Shown: positions 22,201-34,500, counted from the first letter of the stretch. The stretch is DNA of 64,000 nt from Pipra filicauda (GCF_003945595.2 NW_024104404.1:681315-745314); one strand, 5' to 3'. Translations and numbers: made by a program. Notes: generated by a model not told the origin, from the sequence alone.

Positions 22201-25190
22201 CACATTGGTGACATGCCCTGCCAAGCACTGCTCTGTGTTTGTAGGTACCCCAAGCACCGTGTGGATTTATAGCCCTGTTTGTTATTCAAAGTCACCTGGG
22301 TTTTAACCTCACTCCAGCAGAGAGCAAAAAGGATTCAGGTAGCAGCACACATCCCAGATACAAGGCTGTTACATCCAGAGGGACAGATGGACAACAAGGA
22401 GAACAGAAAGGCTGAAGGAAGAGGAGGTGATGCATGACACGGCCCAGCACATGGCTGGGCTGTGACTGCAGGGGGATGGACAGGCAGTGGGGTTCAGCTG
22501 AACCCCCAAATCCACCAGTCCCCTCCTCAGCTGCCGTGTGTTCCTGCACAAGCCTTTTTTAGTTATTTTTACTTTTTTTAGTTGAGCTGACTTTCAAAGT
22601 CGCTGACCTGCCAAAGCTGCCCATTTTGCCTGCAGATGCTCTGCATTGGCGGCCTCTAAACCCCTTTAAACAGCCCCAGCTCAATCACAGCTCTGTCAGG
22701 CGATGCTCTATTTAACAGGAGCTGCCCGACTCGCGCAGCAGCCGCAGCCCAGGAATCTCCTCCCGAGTCCATTTTCTCAGTGAGTGGCAGCAATAAATAA
22801 AATCCAGCCAGTTGGTCCTTGAAACGCTACCATGGCTTGATTACTTCTGCCCAGGATTTTGCCAACTGTGCTGCAACCTCCTGCAGATGCTGCTTCCCTC
22901 TGCCCGCCACCTCCCTGGGCTGGATGAGGGAAGAGGCAGCGATGGGATCTCGCATGGAACGGGATCTGAGTGCAGGTGCAGGGTAGTAAAGGAGCCCGGA
23001 GGAGGCATTTCCAGAGGGATGTCCAAGCCTCTTGCCCTTGAGCAGTGCAGCAGGAGCAAGGTCCTGCCCTGGAAAGCTCCTGGGCTGTTTCTCGCAGGAG
23101 CAGGGAATGCTGCCCCTGCCTTGGCCAGGGTCCAGGGTAGTTAATTGCATTCTGCCTGCCCAACATTAATTAATTTGGTGTCGTGCAGAGACCGCTGCGC
23201 TGGGTGCATCCGGGAAAAAAGAGAAAAATCCACCACCTCCCACACCCAATAAATGAAAGAGGGGGAGGGAGCCGGGCTGGCAGTTGGCTCTGAAGCTCAG
23301 TGGCCGGGACATGGGGTCCCATTCCCAGTGGGAAGCCTTTTGTCAGGATTCAGACATCTCTTGCATAGCTGGACCCGGCTCGGGGGCTCTGACACCAATT
23401 TGCTTTCACCTACAAGTGAATAGATCCAAGTCACACACAGAGGTCACCTCCAGTTTGCTCCCTGCATCCGTTCCCAGGGCAGAGGATGCCGGTGTTGGCC
23501 AGGAAAAGTGCTTCAAAGACCAAATGGTGGACTGAGAGAGGTGGGTACCAAGCAGCCACCTTGGCAATGCCACACTGGGCTCACAAGAAAGTCCATGGGA
23601 TTCAGTGTGGCTGCAGGACTTGTACAGGTCTGAGGGTGCCTTGGGCTTCCTGAGCTGCTGAAGGGAACTCATCCCATCCAGGCAGCACAGCCATGAGGGA
23701 TGAGGCATCCCAAGGGAGTGAACCCTGAGCACACACCTCCCTGCAAGGCTGTTTTTGGGAGGCAGAGCCCCTGCTCACACAAAGAACAGATGCCAGTTGT
23801 TTCAAACCCTACTGTTAACTCATTAAAGCAGCTGCCTGCTGTCCCCCGAAGACAGGCACATTAGGATTCAGCTCAACCAAGAGCACAACACACACACAAA
23901 ATATGTGACCACACAAAACACTCACAAGGCTGGTCCCACCACAGCCTTGGTGGGAGCACACACTGGGGGGCTGGGGGAAGGGGTGAAAAGAGGCAGCAGA
24001 TTCATTTCTCACCATCAAATTAGAGCCCAGTCCAGCTGCTTCCCCAAACAAGCCAAAGTCATGAGCTGTGTCTAGTTTGATATTTTTATTTTTTTTTTTA
24101 ATTCTTGCAGCAATGATATTTCAGATTCAGGGCTGGGATCCCAGTTGCTGGAGAGCCGGCGATGCGAAGAGCCGGGTGTCCCCTCCTGCAAGTTAATTCC
24201 CTGACCTGCCACTCCCTCCCTGATTGGGATGATCAGGGAGGAGGGAAGATCCTTACCCATACTCAGGGTGCACAACCAGACCCAGCAGTCCTGGCCACGA
24301 TATGTGGCTGTGCCAGAGATGTGCGTGGCAGACACACCGTGGGCCCAACACGCAGCACACGTGTTGTCCCCACGCAATGGTGGGATGTTGGAGTGCACAG
24401 CCAGAGCCTTCAGGATCCCACAGCAATATTCCAGCACCTGAAGAGCTCTTGAGTCCCTTTGCAAACCTTGATGTGAACCCTGTGAGGGTCTCAGCCTTGA
24501 TGCCAGCGAGGGGAGCAGCCCTGGGAGATGCAGCACAGCAAAACCTGCCTCGCTCAGATTCTCAGGTGACCAAACCATCATTCCCTCGGTAGCCAGAGGC
24601 AGCAGCACCAACACAGCATCTTCCCGTGGCTGGAATTGCATCTTATTCAGGCTCAGTTAATAGTTAAAGGATCCAGGTGATTATTTCCGACCTCCTGTGA
24701 GTGACAGCAGACGTTTCGGAGCCATTTGTAATCTAACAGAGACATTAACCTTTTAAAACATCTCCCGGTGTCCCCGGGGCTGTCCAGGGACACTCTATTG
24801 TGCCACGGAACAAAGAGCCCTGGTTATTACTCAGGAGTGAACGGCAGGGATGAGCTTTACATAAAAGAGATCAATAAAAATATATCAACAGCCCACGCAG
24901 GGCGTTGGGAAGAGGTGGAGGAGAGAGGGCTGCGAGGAAATGCAGCACAACTGGCCAGGTCATGGAGTCATGATGGTTATCGAGGAGCAGATGAAAAGGT
25001 GCTGATTGGGCTTTTAATCTCTGCTCAACACACGGGTCCCCAGGGCTGAACACACTTGATTTTGCTGCTGGTGGGCAGGGGCTGCTGCCCTGCTCCAGAT
25101 GGGCTTCTCCAGCCCCATCCCTTCCCCGTGGCATGGCTGGGACACTGAACACTGCCACAACAGCTTCGGCAGCACGTGGACTGCAGCCTC
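19238..25190. other. Gene-free interval, about 6 kb without CR1
   Basis: No recognisable gene or CR1. The longest frame is 189 codons on the minus strand at 24072-24641. It has low-complexity ends and no family motif, so I do not call it a gene. An AT-rich patch at 20820-20960 is listed separately. Confidence 0.55.
20820..20960. promoter_or_regulatory. Weak candidate noncoding element
   Basis: A 140-bp AT-rich island in GC-richer DNA, with TAATTA within 'gctgtaattaatc' (about 20930-20942) and several ATTTA and ATAAA-type words. There is no coding frame or repeat signature. The case is compositional only. Confidence 0.22.
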
Positions 25191-25241
25191 ATCCCACACA
25201 GCCCTGCATCCCACACAGCCCTGCATCCCACACAGCCCTGC
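25191..25241 (+). repeat. 17-bp tandem repeat, three copies
   Basis: The unit 'atcccacacagccctgc' occurs three times without mismatch, at 25191, 25208 and 25225. A degenerate 'acccc' start of a fourth unit follows. Confidence 0.95.
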
Positions 25242-27126
25242 ACCCCAGGACAAGGGGTCACAACTCTACTGCTCACACATGCAATGAGTTTGGTGGGGCT
25301 CAGGTTTGCTCCCGTGAGTGCTGGTATCTCACAAACCCAGCCTGAGGAGCTTCACAAAAAGAACAGAGGGAAAAAAAAAACCCTGAATTTCTTCAGGGAT
25401 CCTCCCAACACTCTGGGATTGACTCTCTCTGTATTGATGAGGTGGCCTCGAGCACAGGGAGCCTCAGGGAAAAGCTGTTCTATTTCTGGCCAGGACTTTC
25501 CCATCAGGGAAACATGTAGCACCAAATGCAATGCAGCAAGCCTAGAAAGCAGATGGTCTGTGGAGGTGAGTCCCAGTGCGGTTGCACAGCAAGTCTGACA
25601 CCCTGGGGGAGAAATCCCACAGACAGGCGAGGTCCCCAAAATCTTCCCCGGCAAAGCTTCTGACTGGGGGGAGCAAGGCATGTTCAGAAAAGCCCAGATT
25701 CACCCTAGCAAAGGCATGGAGCAACCAGGATCAGGATGGTGCCACCAGCCCTTGGAGCAGCAGTGGGCAATGTGTGACTTTGCCCACACATAATAGATGT
25801 ATTTACTGGATGCATCCAGGGAGCGTTAACGGTCTGTTGCTATAACCAGCCTCCTGCCAGCCCTGGTCTCTCTTTCCCTACACAGAGCATTGAAACAACA
25901 CCTTGAAGAGGCTCGGAGCCAACCTCTCCTGCCTCAGAACACAGGGGGAGAGGAGGATCTGGCTCTCTCCACTGGCAGCCGAGCTCCGAGTGCCGCCGGC
26001 TGTTGGGGAGCGGATCTGGAGCGGGCGAATCCCCGCACGAGGCACAGCTCCTCACACTGAGTGGGGTTATTACCTAAATCAGATTAGAGATGTGAGAAAG
26101 CCACAGCAGCAGGTACAGCAAACAGAGGAGCTGCCAGACTGCAGCGGGAGGTGATAACGGCCGGGGCTCTACCAGGGGAGGAACGTTCCCTCCAGTCTTT
26201 CTGCGGAGCGTCCTCCTCCAACCGCGCCTGGATGTTGTTTCCCAACAGACTCTCTTCCCTGTCGGCTCTGTCGAGCTCTCCTACAGAGCAGGAGCAGGGC
26301 TTGGAAGCAGATTTCCAATCCTTTGGGATTCCCCCAAGTAGCCAGTAGCCTTTGCTGCTCCACAACCAGCTCCTGTGGGAGCCTGGCAAGAGCCACCTCG
26401 CACCTCTTGCCCCCAGGGCTCTGTGCTGGCAACTGTGAGCAGCTGGGAACTGTTCCAGTCCCATCTCTTTGACTTAGAAGAGAAATGTTTACCTAAGCAG
26501 CAGGTTTCCTGCAGATGAGGTCCACTAGGCTTTGCCCAGGCCAGGATCAAGAGAGAATCCAGGGATGGAGCTGAGGCTGCTCCAGTTTCTGTGCTGGTGT
26601 GTGAAGGGAGACCTGGCAGGAGGGGAGGGGGGAGCTGAGCTCCCCAGGATGTTTGGTGCTGGCTGCACCAAACCTCAGCAGCAAAACCAAAGGGTTTTTT
26701 ATTACTGGGCTTTGCTGAGCAGAAAGTGGCATCTTGCTTTCTGGGGAGGGTGCAGAAGATGACACTGTGGGAAAAAACCTCCTTGGAAATTTGATCCAAG
26801 AACATCACAAATGTGGCATCTGCCTTTGGCCCTCGACCATCAGAGCAGCTCCAGGGAGTGAGGCTGGTTCCCAGAACCTCTCACCATTGCAATATTTGTT
26901 TCCTTCTGCAGACCAAAGCCTCTTAAAAGCTCGTGTGACGCAGGATTATATTAAAACATCCATCTTGGGCTCAGCCCCTCAGGCTTTTCAGTGGGGGCTC
27001 CCCCACCTCGTGGTCATGAGGTGAAAAAAAAGCCACCAAAACACTACAGTGAACTCCAGAAAAGAAAAACATCTTCAGAAGATCCCCCTCCGTGTTTGGT
27101 TAATGATCAACATTAACCAGCAGGCA
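25242..27126. other. Gene-free unique DNA
   Basis: Unique, moderately GC-rich sequence. Frames up to 175 codons (26281-26808, minus) lack any family motif. A CpG-containing patch lies at about 25.97-26.28 kb but is too weak to call an island. Confidence 0.5.
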
Positions 27127-27196
27127 TTGTCCCTGCTCATTGCAGGGATGGTTTTTGGAAGTCCCTTCCAACCCAAACTCTTCTGGGATTTATGAA
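27127..27196 (+). mobile_element. CR1 LINE terminal 3' fragment
   Basis: Reads 'ggaagtcccttccaacccaa' with 'actcttctgggatttatgaa' behind it and a degenerate 'ttgtccctgctcattgcagg' before it. This is the sense 3' tip of CR1. Only about 70 bp are left. Confidence 0.85.
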
Positions 27197-29911
27197 AACA
27201 GATGCTTTGGTGCAGCAAAAACCCACCTCTAACAAAATTTCCCCCTTGGCAGAAAAATCCCAACCAGCCACAAAGAGGGGAACAACCATTCATGACTCCT
27301 TTACAAGGCAAATATCACTTTCTTTCCCAATGTTCTTCCATAAATTCCCACTCAGAGCAGCCCTTACCTAAACCAGGCTGCAAAAGTCATGATTAACAAG
27401 CAGATTGCACCCTCCTCACTATCACTACAAGGCTAATCACACCAATAATACCTCCAAAATCAGCACAGCCCTTCCAGAAACCTGATTTTTGTACAAGCTG
27501 TTACAATCTCGTGGAGTAAAATTAATTTCATTCAAACACCTGCGAAACATGGGAGGTAATGGCTGAAATCTTGGTTCCTGCCTGACCCTCAGAGCAGGAA
27601 AATACTCAGTTATTATCTCAGACATCCCACCAGACCACGTGCTGCTGGGGCTCCTATGCCTCATCTTATATAATGAAAAATACGAAGTATAATTCAAAAA
27701 AAGAAATATATTTTAAAACATGGCATGAAAGAAATTCTTTACTGACAGATCCTTAGTGTACTTTGATTTGCTTTTCCTTCCGAGCTCTCTCTCAACTATT
27801 ATTTTCTTTCCCAGTGGTGTCATTCTAATTTTCAAACTCAAGCAAAGAAATAGCTCATTCCTCACCTCTGGTCAGCAGCCATCTCAGGAGGGTTTCTTCC
27901 AACTTCTCAACAAACACCAGCTCAACCAGTGCCTGCAAACTTCTCCCAGACCTGTGGAGTTGTAACCCCTGAGCAGATGTTACCAGTCAGCATCAACAAC
28001 TCATGTGCACCATAACAAAGCAACTTGGCTTTGTTGGAGACTTTCCCCTCCCCTCACCTGATGTATTGAAGGGTTTCCAGAGGTATCAACTTGTAGGAGA
28101 ACGGGGAAAATACAATAATTGTGGGTATTTCCCTCCAGATGTGAAGTTTGGTTGGTGGCAATGGCCAAGGGGGATTGGCTGCCTCAGGATGGAGCCTCGT
28201 GAGCTCCTCAGCATCCTGACCACATCCAAAACAGGCCATTCCCATCTCTCTGATGCCTTCTCTCTTCAAGGGAATGACAAAGCCCTTTTGGGGCTTTTCT
28301 GACTCTTTTCCCCATTTCCTTTTTTGCTCCTCACCCTAAACATTTTGAGAGGATCTGCCATTTCCAAACCATCACGTGGTGCACAGATCATGCTGAGATG
28401 TGATGTGACTGGAGCCATAAAGTACTTTTTTTGTGGCTGTCACTGTAGATAAGAGCCCACAGAAGAAGGATTTATGTTTATTCTCTGTCCTCTCTTACCC
28501 CACCACCCTCTCCAAGCTCCAGTTGCTCAAACCAGAACTTTGACTTCATTACACCTGCTGAGCAAAGAAAAACACCTTGGTTTGGAAATCAAGCATGAAG
28601 GGATGTGTTTAGGGACTCTGCTGGCATTAAGAGAGGAAAGGGACTTCCCAGGAGGAAGAGAGGGTAAAGTGGTGGCCCTCAGTTCTCCTTTGGACACCTT
28701 GGAGTGGTGGAGAGCTGTTGAGACCCGTGAGGCTTTTTAAGGAATCACCCCAACAACAGATGTTTGGCTTTAAGATTTAAAGCCTTCTGTGCCCTCCCTG
28801 TCACTGGGAGCTTCAGCATCTCCCAAAGACATTGGGGTCCTAATTGAGGACATCACACCAGGGAAGTTCGTCCTCCAGCTCTGAGGAACATCTGTGGTGG
28901 ATTGTGAGCCACCATAGCTGACCTTCAGGGCTTGCTCCAGCCCTGTTCCTTAATCAGTGCTGTATATGTATATAATATAGTTGGGGAACAAGTACAACAC
29001 CAGCTACAACTTCCCATCAGGCAGTTCAGACACTCAACTCTTTATAGTCACAGTGGGATGAGACCTTTGCTCACCTCCTTCAGCTCCCTCTCCATGGGTG
29101 TGGACAGGGCTTGGGGTGTGTGCTGAGCCCTTCAAGGCCTTCCAGGAAAGAGCGGAAACCTCACAGCCCTGTGAAACCAAGGTGGGGAAACTGAGGGCAG
29201 GCAATGACCTCCTCCCACAGCCCCAGAAGGATGAGTTGCTAAAGGTGAACTTTCAGCCTCAAAATGCAGTTGGCTCCCTGCACTCACATGGTGGTGCTGC
29301 CCCTTCTCCTGTCTCTCCTCTGTGTGAATCTGCCCAGCAGGATTGTGGTCCCTGGTGTCACTGCTGGGGAATATCCCTTCTGCACAGCAGGTGGGAATAA
29401 TCTGACAAGTATTTCCAGACCAGAGCAAGCTGCTCCCCAGCAGGGATGTCAACAGGGAGAGGTTAATCCTCCCAGGCCCAGCGCTGGATGATCTGGTGAC
29501 ACCCAGTTTTACAGGCGTGTGCCCATCTATACCAAGCACTGGCAGGCTGGAAGCTGCCAGGAGACCCTGTACTGCTCTCCTTGCCCCCTGATTAACCCCC
29601 AGGGACTCTTTTCAAGGCATCTTGTTCCTTTGTGCTTCCATTTCCCCCTCTGCAATACAACTTGCTGCTGTAAAGCAAAGAGAGACTTAAAAATACCAAG
29701 TTGGTGAAATATTTTTGTTTATTTCCCTGCTGCTGAGATCTGGTTACCTCTGATTAAAGCCAGCCAAGATCCTAACTGGACCAATTCAGGCTTCCAGGGG
29801 AAGCAAGCTCTGGTTAAAGGAGATCTTTGAAATATCTCACAAGCAGAAGATCTGAAGAGGTGTAATCCAACCCAATCCAGCCTGCCAAAGCCATCTCCTA
29901 CTTACACTGAT
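27197..29911. other. Gene-free interval with a MIR-like relic
   Basis: Unique DNA without a recognisable gene. A probable MIR relic at 29177-29232 is listed separately. Confidence 0.5.
29177..29232 (-). mobile_element. Probable MIR SINE relic
   Basis: The plus strand shows 'ggtggggaaactgagggcag' followed by 'tgacctcctcccacagcccc'. This resembles the reverse complement of the MIR core, where 'ggggaaactgaggcacagag' precedes 'tgacttgcccaaggtcacac'. It is short and diverged, so a chance match is possible. Confidence 0.45.
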
Positions 29912-29955
29912 TTAATAGAGTTCAAGGCCAGAAGGGTCCGTTATAATCTTCTAAA
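29912..29955 (-). mobile_element. Probable ancient CR1/L3-type 3' relic
   Basis: The plus strand reads 'agagttcaaggccagaaggg' and 'tccgttataatcttctaaag'. This resembles the reverse complement of the 3' end of old reptilian CR1-like elements ('...ggccagaagggaccattatgatcatct...'), which I recall from turtle and crocodilian DNA. The wording differs from the younger avian CR1 ends elsewhere in the window. Confidence 0.5.
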
Positions 29956-29971
29956 GCTGTGTTTCTGCACG

Positions 29972-30018
29972 GAGAGAGGAAGGGAGGGAGGGAGGGAGGG
30001 AAGGAGGGAGGGAAGGTG
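29972..30018 (+). repeat. (GGGA)n purine-rich microsatellite
   Basis: About 47 bp of GGGA/GGAA units on the plus strand. Repeated GGG runs with one- to two-base spacers meet the G-quadruplex rule, and the tract is polypurine, so triplex formation is also conceivable. It lies just upstream of a modestly CpG-containing stretch (30.02-30.3 kb). Confidence 0.9.
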
Positions 30019-31627
30019 GCCGAGGGTGCTCCGGGCTGGAAGAGCTGTGGGAGAACAAGCAGACACAGAAGACAAAGGCAGCGCGGAGGGCGACGTGGGG
30101 GATTTGGAAATGGTGAGGAGATGGGGAGGTCTAGCCAAGCCTCAACCTCTTCATTGGGTTCTACCACACACCAGCCCGTTTTCCCCAACAACTGGTCCCA
30201 GTTGTCTGTACAAACTGGGACCAAACATCACCGTGGCTGGACCATATGGCAGCACCTCCAAACCAGCCCACGCACGCGCCCGAGGCTCCGCGTCAGCACA
30301 AGGCATCCTTCAGCCTCTCCTCTCCTATAAATATAAGGGGTGTTTACATCTTCTGCCACCCAAATTTTACTTCCTTTTCCCCTGCAAAGGCTGAATCTGA
30401 AGACGTCACTCGGTGTCCCACGCTGAGCCTGGTGCCAGGCGCAGGTTTGCTTTACGTCTGCTCTGACGAAGCTGCACAAAAACAAGCTTGGGAGACTTTT
30501 AATTTTCCAAGCTTTAGATGAAAAGGATTCATTTAAAGCCCTTAAAAGATTTAGCCCACTTCACAGCTCCTTCCAGAGATCGGTGTTGTGCTCTTTAAAT
30601 AGGAGACATGTTTTAAAGCTCCTGCCATCATTTATTAAATTAGCCTCAGACTTGCAAATGCAGCTCCCTCTTATTGAATCTTGTAATATTTATTTGCCAA
30701 GTTGTGATATTTGAAGCTGTGCACGTTACACACATGGGGGGAAGATGGAGGTGATGGGGAAGGCGTGAGGGGATGGGGGAAGGAAACCACTTCTACTGTA
30801 AATTGTGTAAATACATTTGTGCGTCCCAAGAGGGGTAGGGAAAAGGCATTGTAATTAAAATGACTGCCAGGGTATTTTAAACAAGGGAGAATAAATAGAC
30901 TTTTCTCTGCATGGCACAGGCTCCTTTAACTTGGAAACTTCGTGACAGAAGATGATTAAAAATATCTTATGGCGTGTCTGAAATCTGCAAGCTTTGATGA
31001 GAAAAATGTTCTTGGGAATGAAAGGAGATCAAGTGAAGGAGGAACAGTCTCCTACACAGTGTTTTATAGGCCCAATTCATGACTGCAGATGTCACACAAA
31101 ATAATAATAAAAAAGTCTCTTTCTCTTTTTTGCTTCTGAACAGAAGAGGAGAAAAACACCAAGCAGGGCTCCCGTAGTGAGAAGATCCCTTTTCTCTGGC
31201 TCTAGGAGCAGCACAGGAGGATGCTCCAGGAAACCATGGCAATGGCTGAGGAGCTGCTGAGCTCTCGCCTAGAGATGTCACCCCCGAGTCAGAGAGGACA
31301 CAGGGCTGGCCCTGCTACCTCCTGTCCCACCCCGACGGCCTTGGCAGGCCCAGGGGCACAGGACAGGCAGCTCCTGTGTCCTGCCTGCTAAACTAAAGCT
31401 CTTTTATCTCTGCCAGGCTCAGCCCTGGGGGGCTGCTTTGCCCCTCACACAGCCCTGAGCTGCTCCTGTGTGCTGGCAGAAGCAGCAGCGACTCCTTCAA
31501 GGGCTCTTTGAGGAGGGGCCAATCTCTGGAAGTGAAGGGGCTGCAGCTTCTCCCCCTACCCAGGCAGCTCCTCATCCCAGAGACTGGGCTTTAGCAGAGC
31601 TGAGGGGTCTAAACCCACCCCACATGA
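30019..31627. other. Gene-free interval with AT-rich candidate element
   Basis: No recognisable gene. CpG dinucleotides are moderately frequent at 30.02-30.3 kb. An AT-rich block at 30485-30720 is listed separately. Confidence 0.5.
30485..30720. promoter_or_regulatory. Candidate conserved noncoding element
   Basis: About 235 bp of AT-rich unique sequence with words such as 'cttttaattttccaagcttt', 'catttattaaattagcctc' and 'tgtaatatttatttgcc'. There is no open frame of note and no transposon signature. Composition contrasts strongly with the CpG-containing DNA to its left. The case is motif and composition only. Confidence 0.3.
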
Positions 31628-31930
31628 AATCACAGAATGGTTTGGGTTGGAAGGGACCTTAAACCCATCCAGTCTCACCCCCTGCCATGAGCAGGGACAC
31701 CTTCCACTATCCCAAGTTGCTCCAACACGGCCTTTGACACTTCCAAGGATGGGGCAGCCACAGCTGCTCTGGGCAACCTGTGCCAGGGCCTCCCCACCCT
31801 GACAGGGAAGTATTTCTTCCCAATATCCCATCTAACCCTGCCCTCCCAGTGGGAAGCCATTCCCCCTTGTCCTGTCACTCCATGTCCTTGTGAAAGTCCC
31901 ACTCTGGATTTCACTGGCCTCCCCCCAAAA
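31628..31930 (-). mobile_element. CR1 LINE 3' fragment, about 300 bp
   Basis: Reads in order on the plus strand: 'aatcacagaatggtttgggt', 'ccccctgccatgagcaggga', 'atcccaagttgctccaacac', 'ggatggggcagccacagctg', 'cttcccaatatcccatctaa' and 'ccattcccccttgtcctgtc'. This covers the 3' untranslated region and the C-terminal end of the second open reading frame of CR1 in reverse complement. No catalytic part remains. Confidence 0.95.
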
Positions 31931-32385
31931 TCCCCCCTGAAACCCTCTCATCTGTGTGAGAGTGAGAACTCCCCCTCCTTCCCCTGTGCCATGAAGATGA
32001 GGGAGAGGAGGAAGATGGCCAAGCACAACCTCCTGCATCCCCTCCCTCCCAAGATGATGGAATTGGGGCCCACAGGGAGGGGGTTTGGGGTTTGCTGCAG
32101 TTTGGAGGTTCAGACAGGGAATTTTGCGAAGCTGTGCAAGGGACTCCCTTGGCGGACAAAACTGCTCCTGCAAGGGAGAGAGCTGGGATGGAGGGATCCC
32201 AATGTGCCTGGGAATCCAGGGACTATTCCAGGAGGTAAATCTGTGCTGTGAGCTGGGTTAATCAGACACCACTACCCAGGTCCCACTGCGCTGGCCCTGG
32301 CTCATCTGGGCAGGCTGGAAATGCTGCAGGAACAATTTCGTTCTTTTTGTTTCAGTTTCGCCAGTTTTCCTTAAGAAGTCGATTG

Positions 32386-32418
32386 TAAGAATCATTAAGG
32401 TCGGAAAAGACCTTTGAC
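32386..32418 (-). mobile_element. CR1 LINE 3' tip
   Basis: The short match 'agaatcattaaggtcggaaa' followed by 'agacctttga' fits the tip of the CR1 subtype with a 'ggaaaagacct' box. Only about 33 bp are present before an A-rich run. Confidence 0.6.
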
Positions 32419-32532
32419 TGACAAAATGAAAAAAAAGATAAAATGAATAAAAAAGAATAAAAAAATTAAATGCTAAAAAATAAAAAAATTACAGAAAAAA
32501 AAAAAAGAATATAAAAAGAAGAAAAAAAAGAG
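32419..32532. repeat. A-rich low-complexity tract
   Basis: About 114 bp that is nearly all A with scattered T and G, in irregular AAAAT/AAAGA units. It may be a decayed poly(A)-derived or (AAAAT)n expansion. No retrocopy is recognisable on either side. Confidence 0.85.
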
Positions 32533-34309
32533 ATTGAGCCTTGCCCTTGATCAGAAACCCTGCCCTGAGTTGGCAACACCATCCCAGTGATGGTGGATGA
32601 AATTCCCTGTAACTTCAGCCTTGCTCCAAGGGGCACTGGGATAACACCTCAGCAATAGGTTTTTCTGATAATATTAAATTTGGGACTGCCCAATTTGCAA
32701 AATGAGCTATTTCAGATCATTTTGATCTGCCCTTTTTTTTTTTTTTTTTCTCCCTCTTATAATGATTCTAATTTTTCTACTGCTCAGAGCCCTGGACCTG
32801 GTAACCACGGAAACTCAGCTTCCCAGGCAGAGGGATACAGAGGGATACACCAAATACAGAATCTAATCATCCCCCTTAACTGTGACATTAAAACAGCCAT
32901 GTGATGATGCATGGCTGAAAGAGAGGGTTTTGTTAGTGTTCACTTCATAAAACACTCTCCCTTGGTTTCGGGTGTGCTGTGGTTGGGGTCCCCCGTGCAG
33001 GTTACAGTCCCCATCTGAGAGGGTTGATGAGTCCATCAAGACATGGCAAACCTGGAGGAAGGACAGGAAGGTCATGACAAGGCATGTGGGAAAAAGCATG
33101 CCTAGAATTCCCTGACATGCTCCTCCTGCTCAAGCAAGGTGGGAAAGAGGAAAAATCAGGGAAAAAATGGCACCAGAGAAAGTTCTTCTTGGCAAACGCT
33201 GAATGAAGAGCCTGTGCCTCAGTTTCCCCATTTGCACTAATTATCTAAAAGGCAGTAAAGAGCAGTTTTCCCTTGCTGGGAGGCACAAGCTGTTGCAAGG
33301 CTCTTCCAGAGGGCCCAGAGCTACGACCTCATCACTGTGGGCTGTGGGCAGCTGAGGAATTCCAACAGGCAGCATCTGGCCTTGCTGACTGCTGGCACAG
33401 TTGCCCGTTGCTCCTCAGTTTCAAAGACCCGAGGGTAAAGCTCCCTCCTGGCCAGCACGGCTGTTAACCCCTGGTTTGCTCCAGCAAGTTAATCCATGTG
33501 TTCCCATCATCTGAGGGGGTCAGAGCCTCAGTCACTACCTCTGGGCTCACTGGAGTGTGAGGTGCTCACAGAGTATTGCAAATAGAGAGGTTCTGTCAAA
33601 CCTCCGCCCCCGGGAAATCGATTCCTGCCTCCCAGTTTAATTATGAGGAGCAGATGATCTCCCCAGCGAGCAAAAAGCCTCGTGGCTCAACTGGGTCCCT
33701 GCCCTCTGCACACACAGCTGGCCAAGGCAAACTGAAGAGCCCCAGGGGGAAGAGGAGGCAGGAGAGGGATGTGCAGGGAGTGAGGGTGAGGCTGTGTGGC
33801 CAGAGGGACTGGGGCCCAGGTGCTGCCCTGCTGCCCATTCCGCCTGGCACACGCTGGCACTGCTCTAATGAAGACAGCCTTGGCACAGGAGCTGGCCAAG
33901 TTCTCTCACAGGCCAGTGGATCCTGTTCCTTATCCAATTCCTACACATGCTCCTCCTGGCCCCGGCTCAGCTCTGCTAATGGCTCCAGAGCTGGAGAAGA
34001 GGAGAGAAAGCAAAGATAAAGGGACAGAGAGCAGCAGGGAGGGAAGGCAGAGAATGCTCTCCAGCAGGACAGAGCCTGGGAGGGGGGGGGCTTCGGTGGG
34101 CTGCCGTGAGTGGCAGGACTGGGCAGGAGGAAGGAAGGAGGTGACTTCATCTCATACCAGAGAGCTGACAGCCAGGAGAGGATAAAAGCCTGGGAATCCC
34201 TCGGCTCCAGCGAGGAGACCTCTCAGCTGCCAAGAGCAGGGAGGGAGATGGGGAGCCAGGGTTTGAATTGCAAGCTCAGCTCCTGCCCGTGGTCTTTCCC
34301 ACGCCAGTG
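32533..34309. other. Gene-free interval with T-tract and MIR relic
   Basis: Unique DNA with a run of seventeen T at 32733-32749 and a MIR relic near 33.2 kb. The 147-codon plus-strand frame at 33576-34019 and the antisense frames over it have no recognisable motif. Confidence 0.5.
33205..33250 (+). mobile_element. Probable MIR SINE relic
   Basis: 'gcctgtgcctcagtttcccc' followed by 'atttgcactaattatct' matches the MIR core ('...ctgtgcctcagtttcctcatctgtaaaatgg...') in sense orientation. About 45 bp are alignable. Confidence 0.6.
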
Positions 34310-34336
34310 AAAAAAAAAAAAAAAAAAGAAAAAAAA
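34310..34336. repeat. Poly(A) tract
   Basis: Twenty-six A residues interrupted by one G. It lies about 40 bp before a CpG-dense patch. There is no obvious processed copy upstream of it. Confidence 0.85.
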
Positions 34337-34377
34337 TCCAGAGAGTGGCCCAAGTGACAGGCGGAATGCCTGGGAAG

Positions 34378-34500
34378 GAGCCGGCTGCCTCCCTCCTCGG
34401 CGGCTGCCAGGAGGCTGCGGGGCTCTGGGGAGGAGCACGGGGGGAACATCTGCGGCTGCCGAACCGCCCCGTCCATCACACGCGGCGGCAGCGCCGGGGA
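34378..34500. promoter_or_regulatory. CpG-dense patch
   Basis: By my count about fourteen CpG dinucleotides fall within roughly 125 bp of GC-rich sequence, far above the surrounding DNA. It is too short for a classical CpG island. Candidate explanations are a small unmethylated regulatory element, a promoter fragment, or chance. A CR1 element begins about 65 bp to the right. Confidence 0.35.

Noticed and set aside
24072..24641. 189-codon frame on the minus strand, the longest frame after the RING-H2 gene
   Set aside because: No family motif, low-complexity lysine-rich end arising from an AT-rich run, and several plus-strand frames open over the same DNA. The length is near what chance gives in 64 kb of GC-moderate sequence.
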